Below are positions 17,528 through 24,974 of a DNA stretch of 64,000 bases, piece after piece. The stretch spans positions 2,170,001 through 2,234,000 of the forward strand of contig OZ245780.1 of NCBI GenBank assembly GCA_965227905.1, given 5' to 3'. The stretch's first letter is position 1. Every line of letters begins with the position of its first letter. Both the position numbers and the translations under genes were made by a program. The notes beneath the pieces are model-generated. The model made no database searches. It saw nothing but the letters and a program-made list of their open reading frames with translations, and was not told where the DNA came from. The DNA is from CBDDHT01 sp965227905. Lineage in GTDB: Bacteria; Pseudomonadota; Alphaproteobacteria; Rhizobiales; Methyloligellaceae.

Positions 17528-17571
17528 GGTTGCAAAAGACAACCGATAAAAACGGTCGCGTAAGACGACCG
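17528..17571 (+). promoter_or_regulatory. Twin 5'UTR stem-loops before the DUF6101 gene
   Basis: Two near-identical hairpins stand in tandem. The first has GGTTG/CAACC around the 7-base loop CAAAAGA (17528-17544). The second has CGGTCG/CGACCG around the 7-base loop CGTAAGA (17553-17571). The stem differences are paired changes. The second hairpin ends two bases before the GGGAG ribosome-binding site (17574-17578) of the GTG start at 17585. The arrangement suggests an RNA-level control site; no known motif is recognised. Confidence 0.45.
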
Positions 17572-17584
17572 CAGGGAGTTAAAA

Positions 17585-18181
17585 GTGAGGCGTCAAACCC
17601 AGTCGCAGGGGCTGGCTGCTCGTTGGCAGCCCGTACCCCTCGATGTCAATCCCTTTCAGTTGCCGGCTCGGTTCAATTTGAGCGTCGAGAGCTCCACCGG
17701 GACGGCACTGACGGATTGGGACCATATAATTGTCAGGCAAGGGTCGATCACCATCGAACGCCACGTGCCCGGCGTTGGCTATTGTCGTGAAGAGCACGCC
17801 ATTGAAACCTTTTCGGGCGTTGCCATTCGTATCGATACGACGGACGGCACTCCCGAAGGGTTCGTAGTTTCCGTTAATCTCCATCATGATGATCCGGAGC
17901 TCTGCATTCCGCTACATATGGCGTTCGATATGAACGATGCCAGTGCCCATTGGCAGAGCTGGAGCAGAATTCTCGGGCTGCCGCTCCTGCTGGCCGCATC
18001 TGATGGTTCGTGGCGCGAGCCGATCGAGCGGCTCGGAAAGCTTGCCGTCAACGATGCGTATATGCGGAATCCTCGCATGGGTTTGAAGCGCAGGCGTTCC
18101 TTGGTTTCATCCACACGCAGGAACGCTGCGGCGCAAAATCGACCGCCGGTCCATAGCCGTGAGATCATTGCGCGCGACTGA
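17585..18181 (+). CDS. DUF6101 family protein
   Basis: A 198-residue protein matching the DUF6101 family of Hyphomicrobiales. It begins with a basic N-terminus (MRRQTQSQGLAARWQP), then a beta-rich core (FNLSVESS, ITIERHVPGVGY, VAIRIDTTDG, VVSVNLHHDDP). It ends with a strongly basic tail (KRRRSLVSSTRR). There is no signal peptide or membrane span. The function is unknown. The start is GTG with GGGAG 6 bases upstream, directly behind the twin hairpins. It is convergent with ubiA; the 46-bp palindrome fills the space between them. Confidence 0.8.
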   Translation: MRRQTQSQGLAARWQPVPLDVNPFQLPARFNLSVESSTGTALTDWDHIIVRQGSITIERHVPGVGYCREEHAIETFSGVAIRIDTTDGTPEGFVVSVNLHHDDPELCIPLHMAFDMNDASAHWQSWSRILGLPLLLAASDGSWREPIERLGKLAVNDAYMRNPRMGLKRRRSLVSSTRRNAAAQNRPPVHSREIIARD

Positions 18182-18199
18182 TTCGGGTGGATCTGTCTT

Positions 18200-18307
18200 G
18201 TTTTGAAAGTCCTGAAGCCGGCCCGCTCCCCCGGCCCAACCACCCAATAAGGGTACCCTCGGGGTGGTTGGGCCGGGGGAGCGGGCCGGCTTCAGGACTT
18301 TCAAAAC
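18200..18307. repeat. Dispersed palindromic element, copy 1 (46-bp perfect inverted repeat)
   Basis: The left arm 18200-18245 and the right arm 18262-18307 are perfect reverse complements around a 16-base centre that itself contains GGGTACCC. The element lies between two convergent genes and directly abuts the ubiA stop codon, so it could act as a transcription stop for both strands. A related copy in the opposite orientation lies at 23821-23898. Confidence 0.9.
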
Positions 18308-19285
18308 TTAAACAGCAATATCCAGGACGATTGCCGCAAACATCAGGGCGCCCAGATCCCGATTCGAACGGAACCGAACCAAACAGTTTTCAGGATCTCT
18401 GATATTCAGCGTTGTGATCTGCCAGGCGAAATGGGCGGCGGCTAGCGCCACACCGCCGAAATAGGGCAGGCCGCTCCCGGCTATCCAGCCGGCAGCAAAT
18501 AGACCGGCAAGCGTAGTGCCATAGAAAAGCAGCAACCATCGCTGTGTCGTTTCGCCGAACCGCAGCGCCGTCGAGCCCAGACCAAGCAGAGCATCGTCTT
18601 CCTTGTCCTGATGGGCGTAGATCGTGTCATAGCCGACGATCCAGGCCATCGTGGCTCCGTAGAGAAGCCAGGCCGCCGGATCCAGACGTCCGAAAACTGC
18701 TGCCCACCCCATGAGCGCGCCCCACCCAAAGACAAGGCCCAATACCATCTGCGGCCAATTCGTCAGGCGTTTCATGAACGGATAGATCGCAATTGGCAGG
18801 AGCGACGCGATGCCGAGAAGAATCGCGAACCAATTGAATTGAACGAGGACAAGAAAACCGATCAGCGACATCGACACCATAAAAATCTGGGCCTGCCGGA
18901 CGCTGATCTGGCCCGCAGGGATCGGGCGCGACTTGGTTCGCTCGACACGCGCATCGAAATCCCGGTCGACAATGTCGTTATAGGCACAGCCCGCAGCTCG
19001 CATCACCAATGCTCCAACCGCGAACAGAGTCAGGTGCCAGGGGTTGGGCAATCTCTCGCCTGCAGCGCCGGCAGCAAGAGCCGCCGACCACCAGCACGGC
19101 CACAACAGCAGCCATACGCCTATCGGCCGGTCTGCCCTGGCAAGGCGAAGATAAGCCGCCGCCCAATCCGGCGCAAAACGGTCCACCCAATTCCCCCGGA
19201 CCGCATCTGCAACCGGTTGGAGAGGACCGTTGCCCCGCGGATCTGTCGTTTGTTCCTGGCTCACGTGTCTGTCAGCGCCTTTCAC
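18308..19285 (-). CDS. ubiA: 4-hydroxybenzoate polyprenyltransferase
   Basis: An integral membrane prenyltransferase that attaches the polyprenyl tail to 4-hydroxybenzoate in ubiquinone synthesis. The first Asp-rich motif is N103-D104-xx-D107-xxx-D111 (YNDIVDRDFDARV), and the second is YDTIYAHQDKEDD near residue 230. About eight hydrophobic helices follow. The N-terminal 40 residues are polar; a GTG at 19264 is an alternative start. Its stop codon touches the palindrome. It is divergent from rsmE. Confidence 0.93.
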   Translation of the reverse strand: MKGADRHVSQEQTTDPRGNGPLQPVADAVRGNWVDRFAPDWAAAYLRLARADRPIGVWLLLWPCWWSAALAAGAAGERLPNPWHLTLFAVGALVMRAAGCAYNDIVDRDFDARVERTKSRPIPAGQISVRQAQIFMVSMSLIGFLVLVQFNWFAILLGIASLLPIAIYPFMKRLTNWPQMVLGLVFGWGALMGWAAVFGRLDPAAWLLYGATMAWIVGYDTIYAHQDKEDDALLGLGSTALRFGETTQRWLLLFYGTTLAGLFAAGWIAGSGLPYFGGVALAAAHFAWQITTLNIRDPENCLVRFRSNRDLGALMFAAIVLDIAV

Positions 19286-19405
19286 ATCTCATAGGACGTA
19301 TATGATTTTGTTTCCGCGCGATGGCAAGCAGCGTACTGAGCATTGAGAGGTGAGTCGGATAGACCGTCAGAGCGCCTCATTGCCACTTTCCCGTTCATGA
19401 AATCA

Positions 19406-19496
19406 CATGGATACGCGGATCAAGTCCGCGTATGACGAGTGAGTTGAAATACCGACGCCTTCTTCGTCATTGCCGGACTTGATCCGGCAATTCATG
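19406..19496. repeat. REP-type pair of palindromes (BIME-like)
   Basis: Two short palindromes in opposite orientation: 19412-19432 (TACGCGGA/TCCGCGTA around TCAAG) and 19470-19490 (TTGCCGGA/TCCGGCAA around CTTGA). Similar flanks (CATGG, and CGTCAT or its complement) border them. The sequence CGGATCAAGTCCG is typical of intergenic repeats scattered in many alphaproteobacterial genomes. It fills part of the ubiA-rsmE gap and covers an apparent upstream start for rsmE. Confidence 0.7.
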
Positions 19497-19532
19497 CCAA
19501 AACTGTCAGCATTTGAGATAAGAGCCTCATTC

Positions 19533-20264
19533 ATGGATCAGGCATCGCAAAGACTCTTCATCGAACAGCGACTTGGCGCAGAGGCCGAGATCGTCTGTTC
19601 GGCCGCGCAGGCCAATTATCTCAACAATGTCCTTCGTCTCGGTCCAGGTGCCGAGATCCTGATTTTCGATGGAATCAATGGAGAATGGCTGGCTGAGATC
19701 GTGGAAGCCCGTAAAGGGCGCTGCCGCCTGAAGGTGCTCAGGCAGGTGCGCCCGCAAATCGAAGGTCCCGACATCCATTATCTGTTCGCGCCTCTCAAGA
19801 GAGGCCGTCTGGATTACATGGTCCAGAAGGCAACCGAGCTTGGCGTTGCCGCATTGCGGCCCGTCATGACGAGGCGAACTGTTGCAAGCCGGGTCAATCT
19901 TGAGCGCATGCGTTCCAATGCTATCGAGGCAGCCGAACAATGCGGTGTCTTGCGTGTCCCAGAAGTCGCTCAGCCGGAGAGTCTCGATGCTGTGCTTTCA
20001 AGTTGGGATCCAGAGCGGCTGCTGATCTATTGCGATGAGGCGGCGCCGGTTGCCTCGCCGGTCGCTGCTCTTGGCGAATTGCGCGTTGGCCCATTGGCCG
20101 TATTGTGCGGTCCGGAAGGTGGCTTCGACGAGGGGGAGCGTGCGCAACTGGCCAAGCAGACTTTTGTCCGGCCGATTTCTCTCGGCCCGAGGGTGATGCG
20201 TGCCGATACGGCAGCAGTCGCTGCTCTTGCCTTGGTCAACGCTGTCCTGGGCGACTGGCGATGA
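19533..20264 (+). CDS. rsmE: 16S rRNA (uracil(1498)-N3)-methyltransferase
   Basis: A 243-residue SPOUT-class methyltransferase acting on U1498 of 16S rRNA. The N-terminal PUA-like domain lies at about 1-75. The knotted SAM-binding C-terminus carries LCGPEGGFDEGE and SLGPRVMRADTAAVAAL, both typical. I chose the ATG at 19533 (MDQASQRLFIE) because the upstream in-frame ATG at 19470 falls inside the REP palindrome. It stands alone; gshA follows after a gap holding a small gene. Confidence 0.93.
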   Translation: MDQASQRLFIEQRLGAEAEIVCSAAQANYLNNVLRLGPGAEILIFDGINGEWLAEIVEARKGRCRLKVLRQVRPQIEGPDIHYLFAPLKRGRLDYMVQKATELGVAALRPVMTRRTVASRVNLERMRSNAIEAAEQCGVLRVPEVAQPESLDAVLSSWDPERLLIYCDEAAPVASPVAALGELRVGPLAVLCGPEGGFDEGERAQLAKQTFVRPISLGPRVMRADTAAVAALALVNAVLGDWR

Positions 20265-20298
20265 CAGGACAATCCTGCAATTCTCTATTCGTGATGGG

Positions 20299-20326
20299 TG
20301 CGAAACGCTCACTGCGTTCACTCGCA
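20299..20326. terminator. REP-like hairpin after rsmE
   Basis: Nested palindrome with outer arms TGCGA/TCGCA and inner arms AACGC/GCGTT, followed at 20337-20341 by a run of T. A second inverted repeat (AAACAAC/GTTGTTT) lies at about 20330-20370. It probably ends rsmE transcription; the efficiency cannot be judged. Confidence 0.4.
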
Positions 20327-20399
20327 ATTAAACAACATTTTTGGCGGTGTTTTAACGGCGTTGTTTTAGAGTCTTTGCGATAGAGAATAGGGGGAAGAG

Positions 20400-20579
20400 A
20401 TGTCACGACGCGTTCTACGGACAGGTATCGGATTGATATCCGCCAATCCTGGTGCATGTGCCGCCACATGGTTGTTAGTCGTCGGTCTGATGATTACTGC
20501 CAAACTCACATTTGCGGTTGCCGATTGGCCGAGTGATCCCATGCAACATCCGACCGGATATCAAATCGAACAAAAATAG
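20400..20579 (+). CDS. Small 59-residue single-span protein, unknown
   Basis: ATG at 20400 with a strong GGGGGAAG ribosome site about 4 bases upstream. The peptide begins basic (MSRRVLRTG), has one hydrophobic helix (ATWLLVVGLMITAKLTFAVA) and ends with a short polar tail (DWPSDPMQHPTGYQIEQK). This pattern fits a small membrane protein or one with an uncleaved signal anchor. No family is recognised. The strong ribosome site and clean topology are the reasons for calling it. Confidence 0.5.
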   Translation: MSRRVLRTGIGLISANPGACAATWLLVVGLMITAKLTFAVADWPSDPMQHPTGYQIEQK

Positions 20580-20903
20580 TTGCGACCGGCCATTTAACAA
20601 AGGGCCGGATCCGGCTGCTGGGCATACCCTGATGATGCCCATGCACATCAGGGCAAATCGCCTGTGTGACGAAAGCGGTCAGTACAAAGACCGCCATTCC
20701 TACAAAGAAATGACCTTGACCAATGTCGGCAGGTTGTGAGCCCGGGGCGCTTTCTCGATGCGTGCTGTGCTGATCGGGTTCTTTGACGAGTTCTCAGAGC
20801 GCTTGCAAAGCCAGCTTTGGCCGCGCATAAGTTGCGCATAGGTGGCCCAAGTGCCGCTGTCCCTGCTGCCCAGAGGCCATACACCTCACCCCCGGAGCCA
20901 TTC
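20580..20903. other. Intergenic region before gshA
   Basis: 324 bp without a convincing gene. On the minus strand a 63-codon frame (20506-20697) contains the hydrophobic stretch MAVFVLTAFVTQAICPDVHG. It lacks a placed ribosome site and overlaps the 59-residue gene antisense. The gshA promoter should lie here; no clear sigma70 boxes are visible. Confidence 0.4.
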
Positions 20904-22286
20904 ATGTCGACCCGCGAGGACACGCCCAATAGTCCGCCTATCGAGTCGCGCGACGCGCTTGTGGAGACGCTTGAGAAAGGCTGCAAGCCGCCTGAAGACT
21001 GGCGAATCGGCACCGAGCATGAAAAATTCGGTTTCCACACGGAAGACCGAACGCCACTCGCCTATCAGGGCCATGGCGGCATTCGTATGCTTCTCGATGA
21101 GATGGTGAGACGCTTTGGCTGGGAGCCCATTCTCGAAGGCGACAATGTCATCGCCCTGAAGCAGAAGGATTGCCCACTTGGCGGCAATATCTCGCTTGAG
21201 CCGGGCGGACAGTTCGAGCTCTCCGGGGCGCCCTTGGAGACGGTGCATCAGACTTGCAGCGAGGCGAACACGCATCTCGCCCAGGTTCGTGAGATTGGCG
21301 AAGATCTGAAGATCGCCTTTCTCGGCCTTGGTTTTTCTCCGAAGTGGACCTTGGAGGAAACGCCGACCATGCCGAAGGCGCGCTATGGCATTATGCGCTC
21401 CTACATGCCCCGCGTCGGCGATCATGGCCTCGACATGATGCACAGGACCTGCACGATCCAGGTCAATCTCGATTTTGCCAACGAAGCCGACATGGTGAAG
21501 AAGTTTCGCGTCGGTTTGGCGTTGCAGCCGATCGCAACGGCCCTGTTTGCCAACTCACCCTTCAAGGAAGGCAAGCCGAACGGTTTTCTTTCATATCGCA
21601 GCGAGCTCTGGCGCGACACGGATCCCAACCGAACCGGGATGCTGCCGTTCGTTTTCGAGGATGGGATGAGCTTCGAGCGCTATGTCGACTATGCGCTCGA
21701 TGTGCCGATGTATTTCGTTTATCGGGACGGAAACTACATCGATGCGTCAGGACATTCGTTCCGGGATTTTCTTGACGGGAAGCTTGCGGCTATGCCCGGC
21801 GAGAAGCCGAATATTGGCGATTGGGCCGATCATCTGACGACGATCTTTCCTGAGGTGCGACTCAAGCAATTCCTCGAAATGCGTGGTGCCGACGGCGGGC
21901 CATGGCGCCGGATCTGCGCGCTGCCCGCGTTCTGGACCGGGCTTTATTATGACCAGGACTCACTTGATGAAGCATGGTCGCTCGTCTCCGATTGGACAGC
22001 GGAGGAGCGACAGGCCATGCGCGATCAGGTCCCGGCGCAAGGCCTCAAAGCCATGCATCGCGGCGCTCCTCTTCAATCGATTGCGAAAGACGTCGTGCAA
22101 ATCGCCCATCGCGGGCTGGTTGCCAGAAAGAGGCTCGACCGCCTCGGTCAGGATGAGACGCAATTCCTGGCAACGGTCGAGCGAACGGCAGAGGAGGGGC
22201 GAACGCCCGCCGACGAGCTGCTGGACGACTACTCCAACAAATGGAATGGCGATATCGACCGCATATTTGCGGATTATGCCTGCTAG
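20904..22286 (+). CDS. gshA: Glutamate-cysteine ligase
   Basis: First step of glutathione synthesis, joining glutamate and cysteine with ATP. At 460 residues it is of the plant/alphaproteobacterial type, not the E. coli type: RIGTEHEKFGF near the N-terminus, GGNISLEPGGQFELSGAP, the MRSYMPRVGDHGLDMM block and FRDFLDGKL. I chose the ATG at 20904 (MSTREDTPNS); 29 upstream codons have no family features. It is convergent with the LysR gene, three bases apart. Confidence 0.95.
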   Translation: MSTREDTPNSPPIESRDALVETLEKGCKPPEDWRIGTEHEKFGFHTEDRTPLAYQGHGGIRMLLDEMVRRFGWEPILEGDNVIALKQKDCPLGGNISLEPGGQFELSGAPLETVHQTCSEANTHLAQVREIGEDLKIAFLGLGFSPKWTLEETPTMPKARYGIMRSYMPRVGDHGLDMMHRTCTIQVNLDFANEADMVKKFRVGLALQPIATALFANSPFKEGKPNGFLSYRSELWRDTDPNRTGMLPFVFEDGMSFERYVDYALDVPMYFVYRDGNYIDASGHSFRDFLDGKLAAMPGEKPNIGDWADHLTTIFPEVRLKQFLEMRGADGGPWRRICALPAFWTGLYYDQDSLDEAWSLVSDWTAEERQAMRDQVPAQGLKAMHRGAPLQSIAKDVVQIAHRGLVARKRLDRLGQDETQFLATVERTAEEGRTPADELLDDYSNKWNGDIDRIFADYAC

Positions 22287-22289
22287 ACT

Positions 22290-23174
22290 CTAGACCCAGG
22301 AGAGCGATGCCGGATTGAGATCCGACAGGCTGGCATTGATGTGTTCCGCGAGTGCGTCGATGCTCGATGAACTCGCATTGGGTGCCCGCAGAAGTGCAAT
22401 CTCGCAGTCTGGCAGTTCCGGAAAACCCTCACTGGTTCCAAGAAGCCGCATGTTCGGCCTGATCGCACTTTCCGGAAACACCGACAGGGCAAGGCCGGAA
22501 GAGACGGCAGCCGAAAGCGCCGTAGCGCTGGGGCTCGAATAGAGAATGCGGTGCGACTTGTTTATCCCATCGAGGGCTTTGACGGCTGCCGCACGCCAGG
22601 AGCAGGTCGTGGGCCCTAGCGCCAATGGGATGACATCACGGCGTTCGACCCTGTGGCGGGGTGAGGCAACCCAGAGAAGCCGCTCGCGGCGCAGCACTTC
22701 ACCCATGGACTTGCCATCGCCGTAGGTGACGATCGCCAGATCGACGTCGCCGCTCTGGGTCCTCTCAAACAGATTGCTGGAGCCCTCGCATGTGATCTCG
22801 ATTTCGACCAGTGGATGGGTGCGCGCGAAGGCCGCAAAGATCGCCGGTAGAAAGCGCTGTGCATAATCATCCGGTGTCCCAATGCGCACGTGGCCCTCCA
22901 GCTCCGGTTCCGTGAGAACGGCAAAGGCCTCATTGTTGAGCGTCACGATCCGGCGCGCATACTCCAGAAGATGTTCTCCATCGGGCGTCAGCTGGTTGAT
23001 TCGTCCATTTTTGGAAAACAGCGGGCGGCCCACGCTTTCTTCAAGGCGTTTCATTTGCATGCTGACCGCCGACTGGGTCTTGTTTACCTCGCAAGCGGCG
23101 CGCGTGAAGCTGCCGGTTTCGGCAATAGCGACCAATGTTCGGAGCTGATCGGTGTCGAGCAGAGGATTGGGCAT
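22290..23174 (-). CDS. LysR-family transcriptional regulator
   Basis: A 294-residue regulator with an N-terminal winged helix-turn-helix (LDTDQLRTLVAIAETGSFTR through QSAVSMQMKRLEESVGRPLF). A periplasmic-binding-like effector domain follows from about residue 80 (GHVRIGTPDDYAQRFLPAIF). The GTPDDYA motif and the helix pattern resemble the LrhA/PecT subgroup, but the target is unknown. I chose the ATG at 23174; in-frame ATGs at 23189 and 23210 add up to 12 residues. It is divergent from the DUF1127 gene, with a 204-bp shared gap where it may bind. Confidence 0.9.
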   Translation of the reverse strand: MPNPLLDTDQLRTLVAIAETGSFTRAACEVNKTQSAVSMQMKRLEESVGRPLFSKNGRINQLTPDGEHLLEYARRIVTLNNEAFAVLTEPELEGHVRIGTPDDYAQRFLPAIFAAFARTHPLVEIEITCEGSSNLFERTQSGDVDLAIVTYGDGKSMGEVLRRERLLWVASPRHRVERRDVIPLALGPTTCSWRAAAVKALDGINKSHRILYSSPSATALSAAVSSGLALSVFPESAIRPNMRLLGTSEGFPELPDCEIALLRAPNASSSSIDALAEHINASLSDLNPASLSWV

Positions 23175-23378
23175 TGGGAATCCATCCATAAGAATGTGTG
23201 ATGCATACAATAAAAAACATTCGTTGGACTAATCAATACGCGTCCCTCATATATCTGTGGCGAGGCTCAGACTGAGCCAGCACTTCTGACAACCGACTTG
23301 GCGAATTCACTCGCGGCAGGAGCTAATGTCTCCGTGCCCGAGGGCGATCCGTCATGCCCAGAGCGAGGATGAAGCACG

Positions 23379-23708
23379 ATGACCAGGGCACAATTCGCGC
23401 CCCCTTCGGTTTCGCAGCCGACAGGTAGGCACTCTTCCACGAACGGACTGAACGATGCGGTGCGTACGGCACTCAAGCAGCTGAAGCATCTTTTCGTCGT
23501 ATGGAAAAACCGCCGCGCCATCATGCGTCTCGCCCGGCACAATGATCGCATGCTGGATGATATTGGCCTTAGTCGCGGCGATATCGATTGGGCCTTGTCC
23601 CATTCCCTTGTCGACGATCCGTCGCTTGCACTCGCCAAGCGCGTGGCGCGGAGACGTTCTGCAGCCCAGTGGGCGCGTCGTCCCGGTCTTCGGGTGAAAG
23701 ACTGCTGA
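23379..23708 (+). CDS. DUF1127 domain protein
   Basis: A 109-residue protein with a DUF1127 core at about 38-80: VVWKNRRAIMRLARHNDRML, then DDIGLSRGDIDWAL. The first 35 residues are Ser/Thr-rich and not conserved. The tail is Arg-rich (KRVARRRSAAQWARR). Short DUF1127 proteins in rhizobia and Agrobacterium act in RNA turnover and phosphate or carbon metabolism; this longer form may differ. A strong terminator follows at 23743. Confidence 0.8.
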   Translation: MTRAQFAPPSVSQPTGRHSSTNGLNDAVRTALKQLKHLFVVWKNRRAIMRLARHNDRMLDDIGLSRGDIDWALSHSLVDDPSLALAKRVARRRSAAQWARRPGLRVKDC

Positions 23709-23742
23709 CGCGGCAATGTCCCGCGATTGACCCTTCACTCCC

Positions 23743-23790
23743 GGTCCGGGCTGGTCTCCCAGGCGCTTGCGCTTCCAGTCCGGACCTTTT
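23743..23790 (+). terminator. Rho-independent terminator of the DUF1127 gene
   Basis: A 12-pair stem GGTCCGGGCTGG/CCAGTCCGGACC (one G-U pair) with a 20-base loop, directly followed by TTTT at 23787-23790. It stands 34 bp after the stop codon. Confidence 0.7.
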
Positions 23791-23820
23791 CCAGTTTTGA
23801 GTTTTACTTCAAATGTCTTG

Positions 23821-23898
23821 AAGCCGGCCCACTCCCCCGGCCCAACCACCCCGAGGGTATCCTTATTGGGTGGTTGGGCCGGGGGAGTGGGCCGGCTT
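23821..23898. repeat. Dispersed palindromic element, copy 2 (31-bp perfect stem, decayed outer arms)
   Basis: The arms 23821-23851 and 23868-23898 are perfect reverse complements. The 16-base centre is the reverse complement of the copy-1 centre with one change. The stem differs from copy 1 by one base pair (G-C to A-T), changed on both arms. The outer 15 bp on each side only partly match copy 1. It lies between convergent genes, as copy 1 does. Confidence 0.9.
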
Positions 23899-23921
23899 CT
23901 GGATCACTGAAATCTAAGCTC

Positions 23922-24569
23922 TCACCGCCGTCCGCCGAGCACCATGTCGAAAATGTCGTCCATGGACGAGCCGTCGCCATCGGCATCGAGCATCTGACCG
24001 AAAATGTCGACACCATTGGTTGGACCGGGCGTGCGTTGGGGCACCTGACCGCCACCCAGGATCACCTTCGCCAGATCGCCGAATGGATTGTCGGCGGATG
24101 ATGTCTGGGGTTGGCCGCCACCGAGCACCTGGCCAAGGATCGATCCAAGTGGATTTTGTCCATTCTTTGCCAGTGCGCCCATAACCATCGTGGCGATATA
24201 GGGGAGCATCTTTTTGAGCAGTTCCGATCCGATACCGGTCTGCTCCGACGCGCGTTGGGCTGCCGCGCGACTGACATCTTTTGACCCGAGCACATGACCC
24301 AGAATGTTCTCGCCGTCGTCGCGAACATTGCTTTCGGCGAAGACACGCTCGTCATCGTAGTAGCGCTCATGTCGGCCGCCGCCCAATGCTTCGAGCAAAG
24401 AGCTGATGCCTTCCGGATTGGCGGTGTTGCGTTTCAGGCCGGTCGAGAACGCCGGCAACAATTGCCGGACCGCTTCCGCGGTCTGCGCTTCTGAAAGACC
24501 AAACTGATTTCCAAGGTTAGAGAATGCCTTTCCGCCCTGCGCCTGGGCGATCATGTCATACATATTCAT
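23922..24569 (-). CDS. DUF937 domain protein
   Basis: A 215-residue protein of the DUF937 (YidB-like) family. It has an N-terminal MYDMIAQAQGGKAFSNLGNQ, repeated helical segments ending in LLEALGGG and ILGQVLGGG, and a Gly/Pro/Gln-rich linker. The C-terminus MDDIFDMVLGGRR is typical. Function is unknown. The ATG at 24569 has GGGAGG 7 bases upstream and is preferred over 24584. It is divergent from the dodecin gene. Confidence 0.85.
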   Translation of the reverse strand: MNMYDMIAQAQGGKAFSNLGNQFGLSEAQTAEAVRQLLPAFSTGLKRNTANPEGISSLLEALGGGRHERYYDDERVFAESNVRDDGENILGHVLGSKDVSRAAAQRASEQTGIGSELLKKMLPYIATMVMGALAKNGQNPLGSILGQVLGGGQPQTSSADNPFGDLAKVILGGGQVPQRTPGPTNGVDIFGQMLDADGDGSSMDDIFDMVLGGRR

Positions 24570-24749
24570 TGTCCGTCCTCCCACAACTCACGTCTTCCCG
24601 ATGCAAATGGGTAGCTGCCTCACGCCGTACAAGCGACGCCGGCCCGTAGCAAGCATGAATATGCAGGCCGTGACAGGCAATCGTCCGTGTCCTAGGCTTT
24701 CGGTCCTGGTCGGTCGAGACCATTCACCATGTGCGTTTAGGAGGTTTGT

Positions 24750-24953
24750 ATGTCCGTCCTCAAAGTTATCGAAATCATGGCTGACTCGAAGAAGGGGTGG
24801 GACGATGCGGCGCAAGTTGCCGTCGCGAAAGCGTCCAAGACCGTAAAGAATATCAAGACCGTCTGGGTCCAGGACCAGAGCGCCACGGTCGAAAAGGGTA
24901 AGATCACGAGCTATCGCGTGACCTGTAAGATTACGTTTGGCGTCGGCAGCTGA
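24750..24953 (+). CDS. Dodecin (flavin-binding dodecamer)
   Basis: A 67-residue dodecin that forms a hollow dodecamer storing and protecting flavin or coenzyme A in the cytoplasm. The features are SVLKVIEIMADSKKGWDDAA, the flavin-stacking Trp in KTVWVQDQSA, and the closing strand ITSYRVTCKITFGV. A perfect AGGAGG ribosome site stands 6 bases before the ATG, which suggests high expression. It is convergent with the MATE gene, 21 bp apart. Confidence 0.95.
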   Translation: MSVLKVIEIMADSKKGWDDAAQVAVAKASKTVKNIKTVWVQDQSATVEKGKITSYRVTCKITFGVGS

Positions 24954-24974
24954 CAATCTTGACTGGCACCGGTA

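Noticed and set aside
20506..20697. A minus-strand 63-codon frame with a hydrophobic stretch before gshA
   Set aside because: No placed ribosome site, antisense overlap with a better small gene, no family features.
18200..23898. The twin palindromes as a CRISPR or phage attachment pair
   Set aside because: Only two copies, 5.5 kb apart in opposite orientation, with no spacers, cas genes, integrase or tRNA target.
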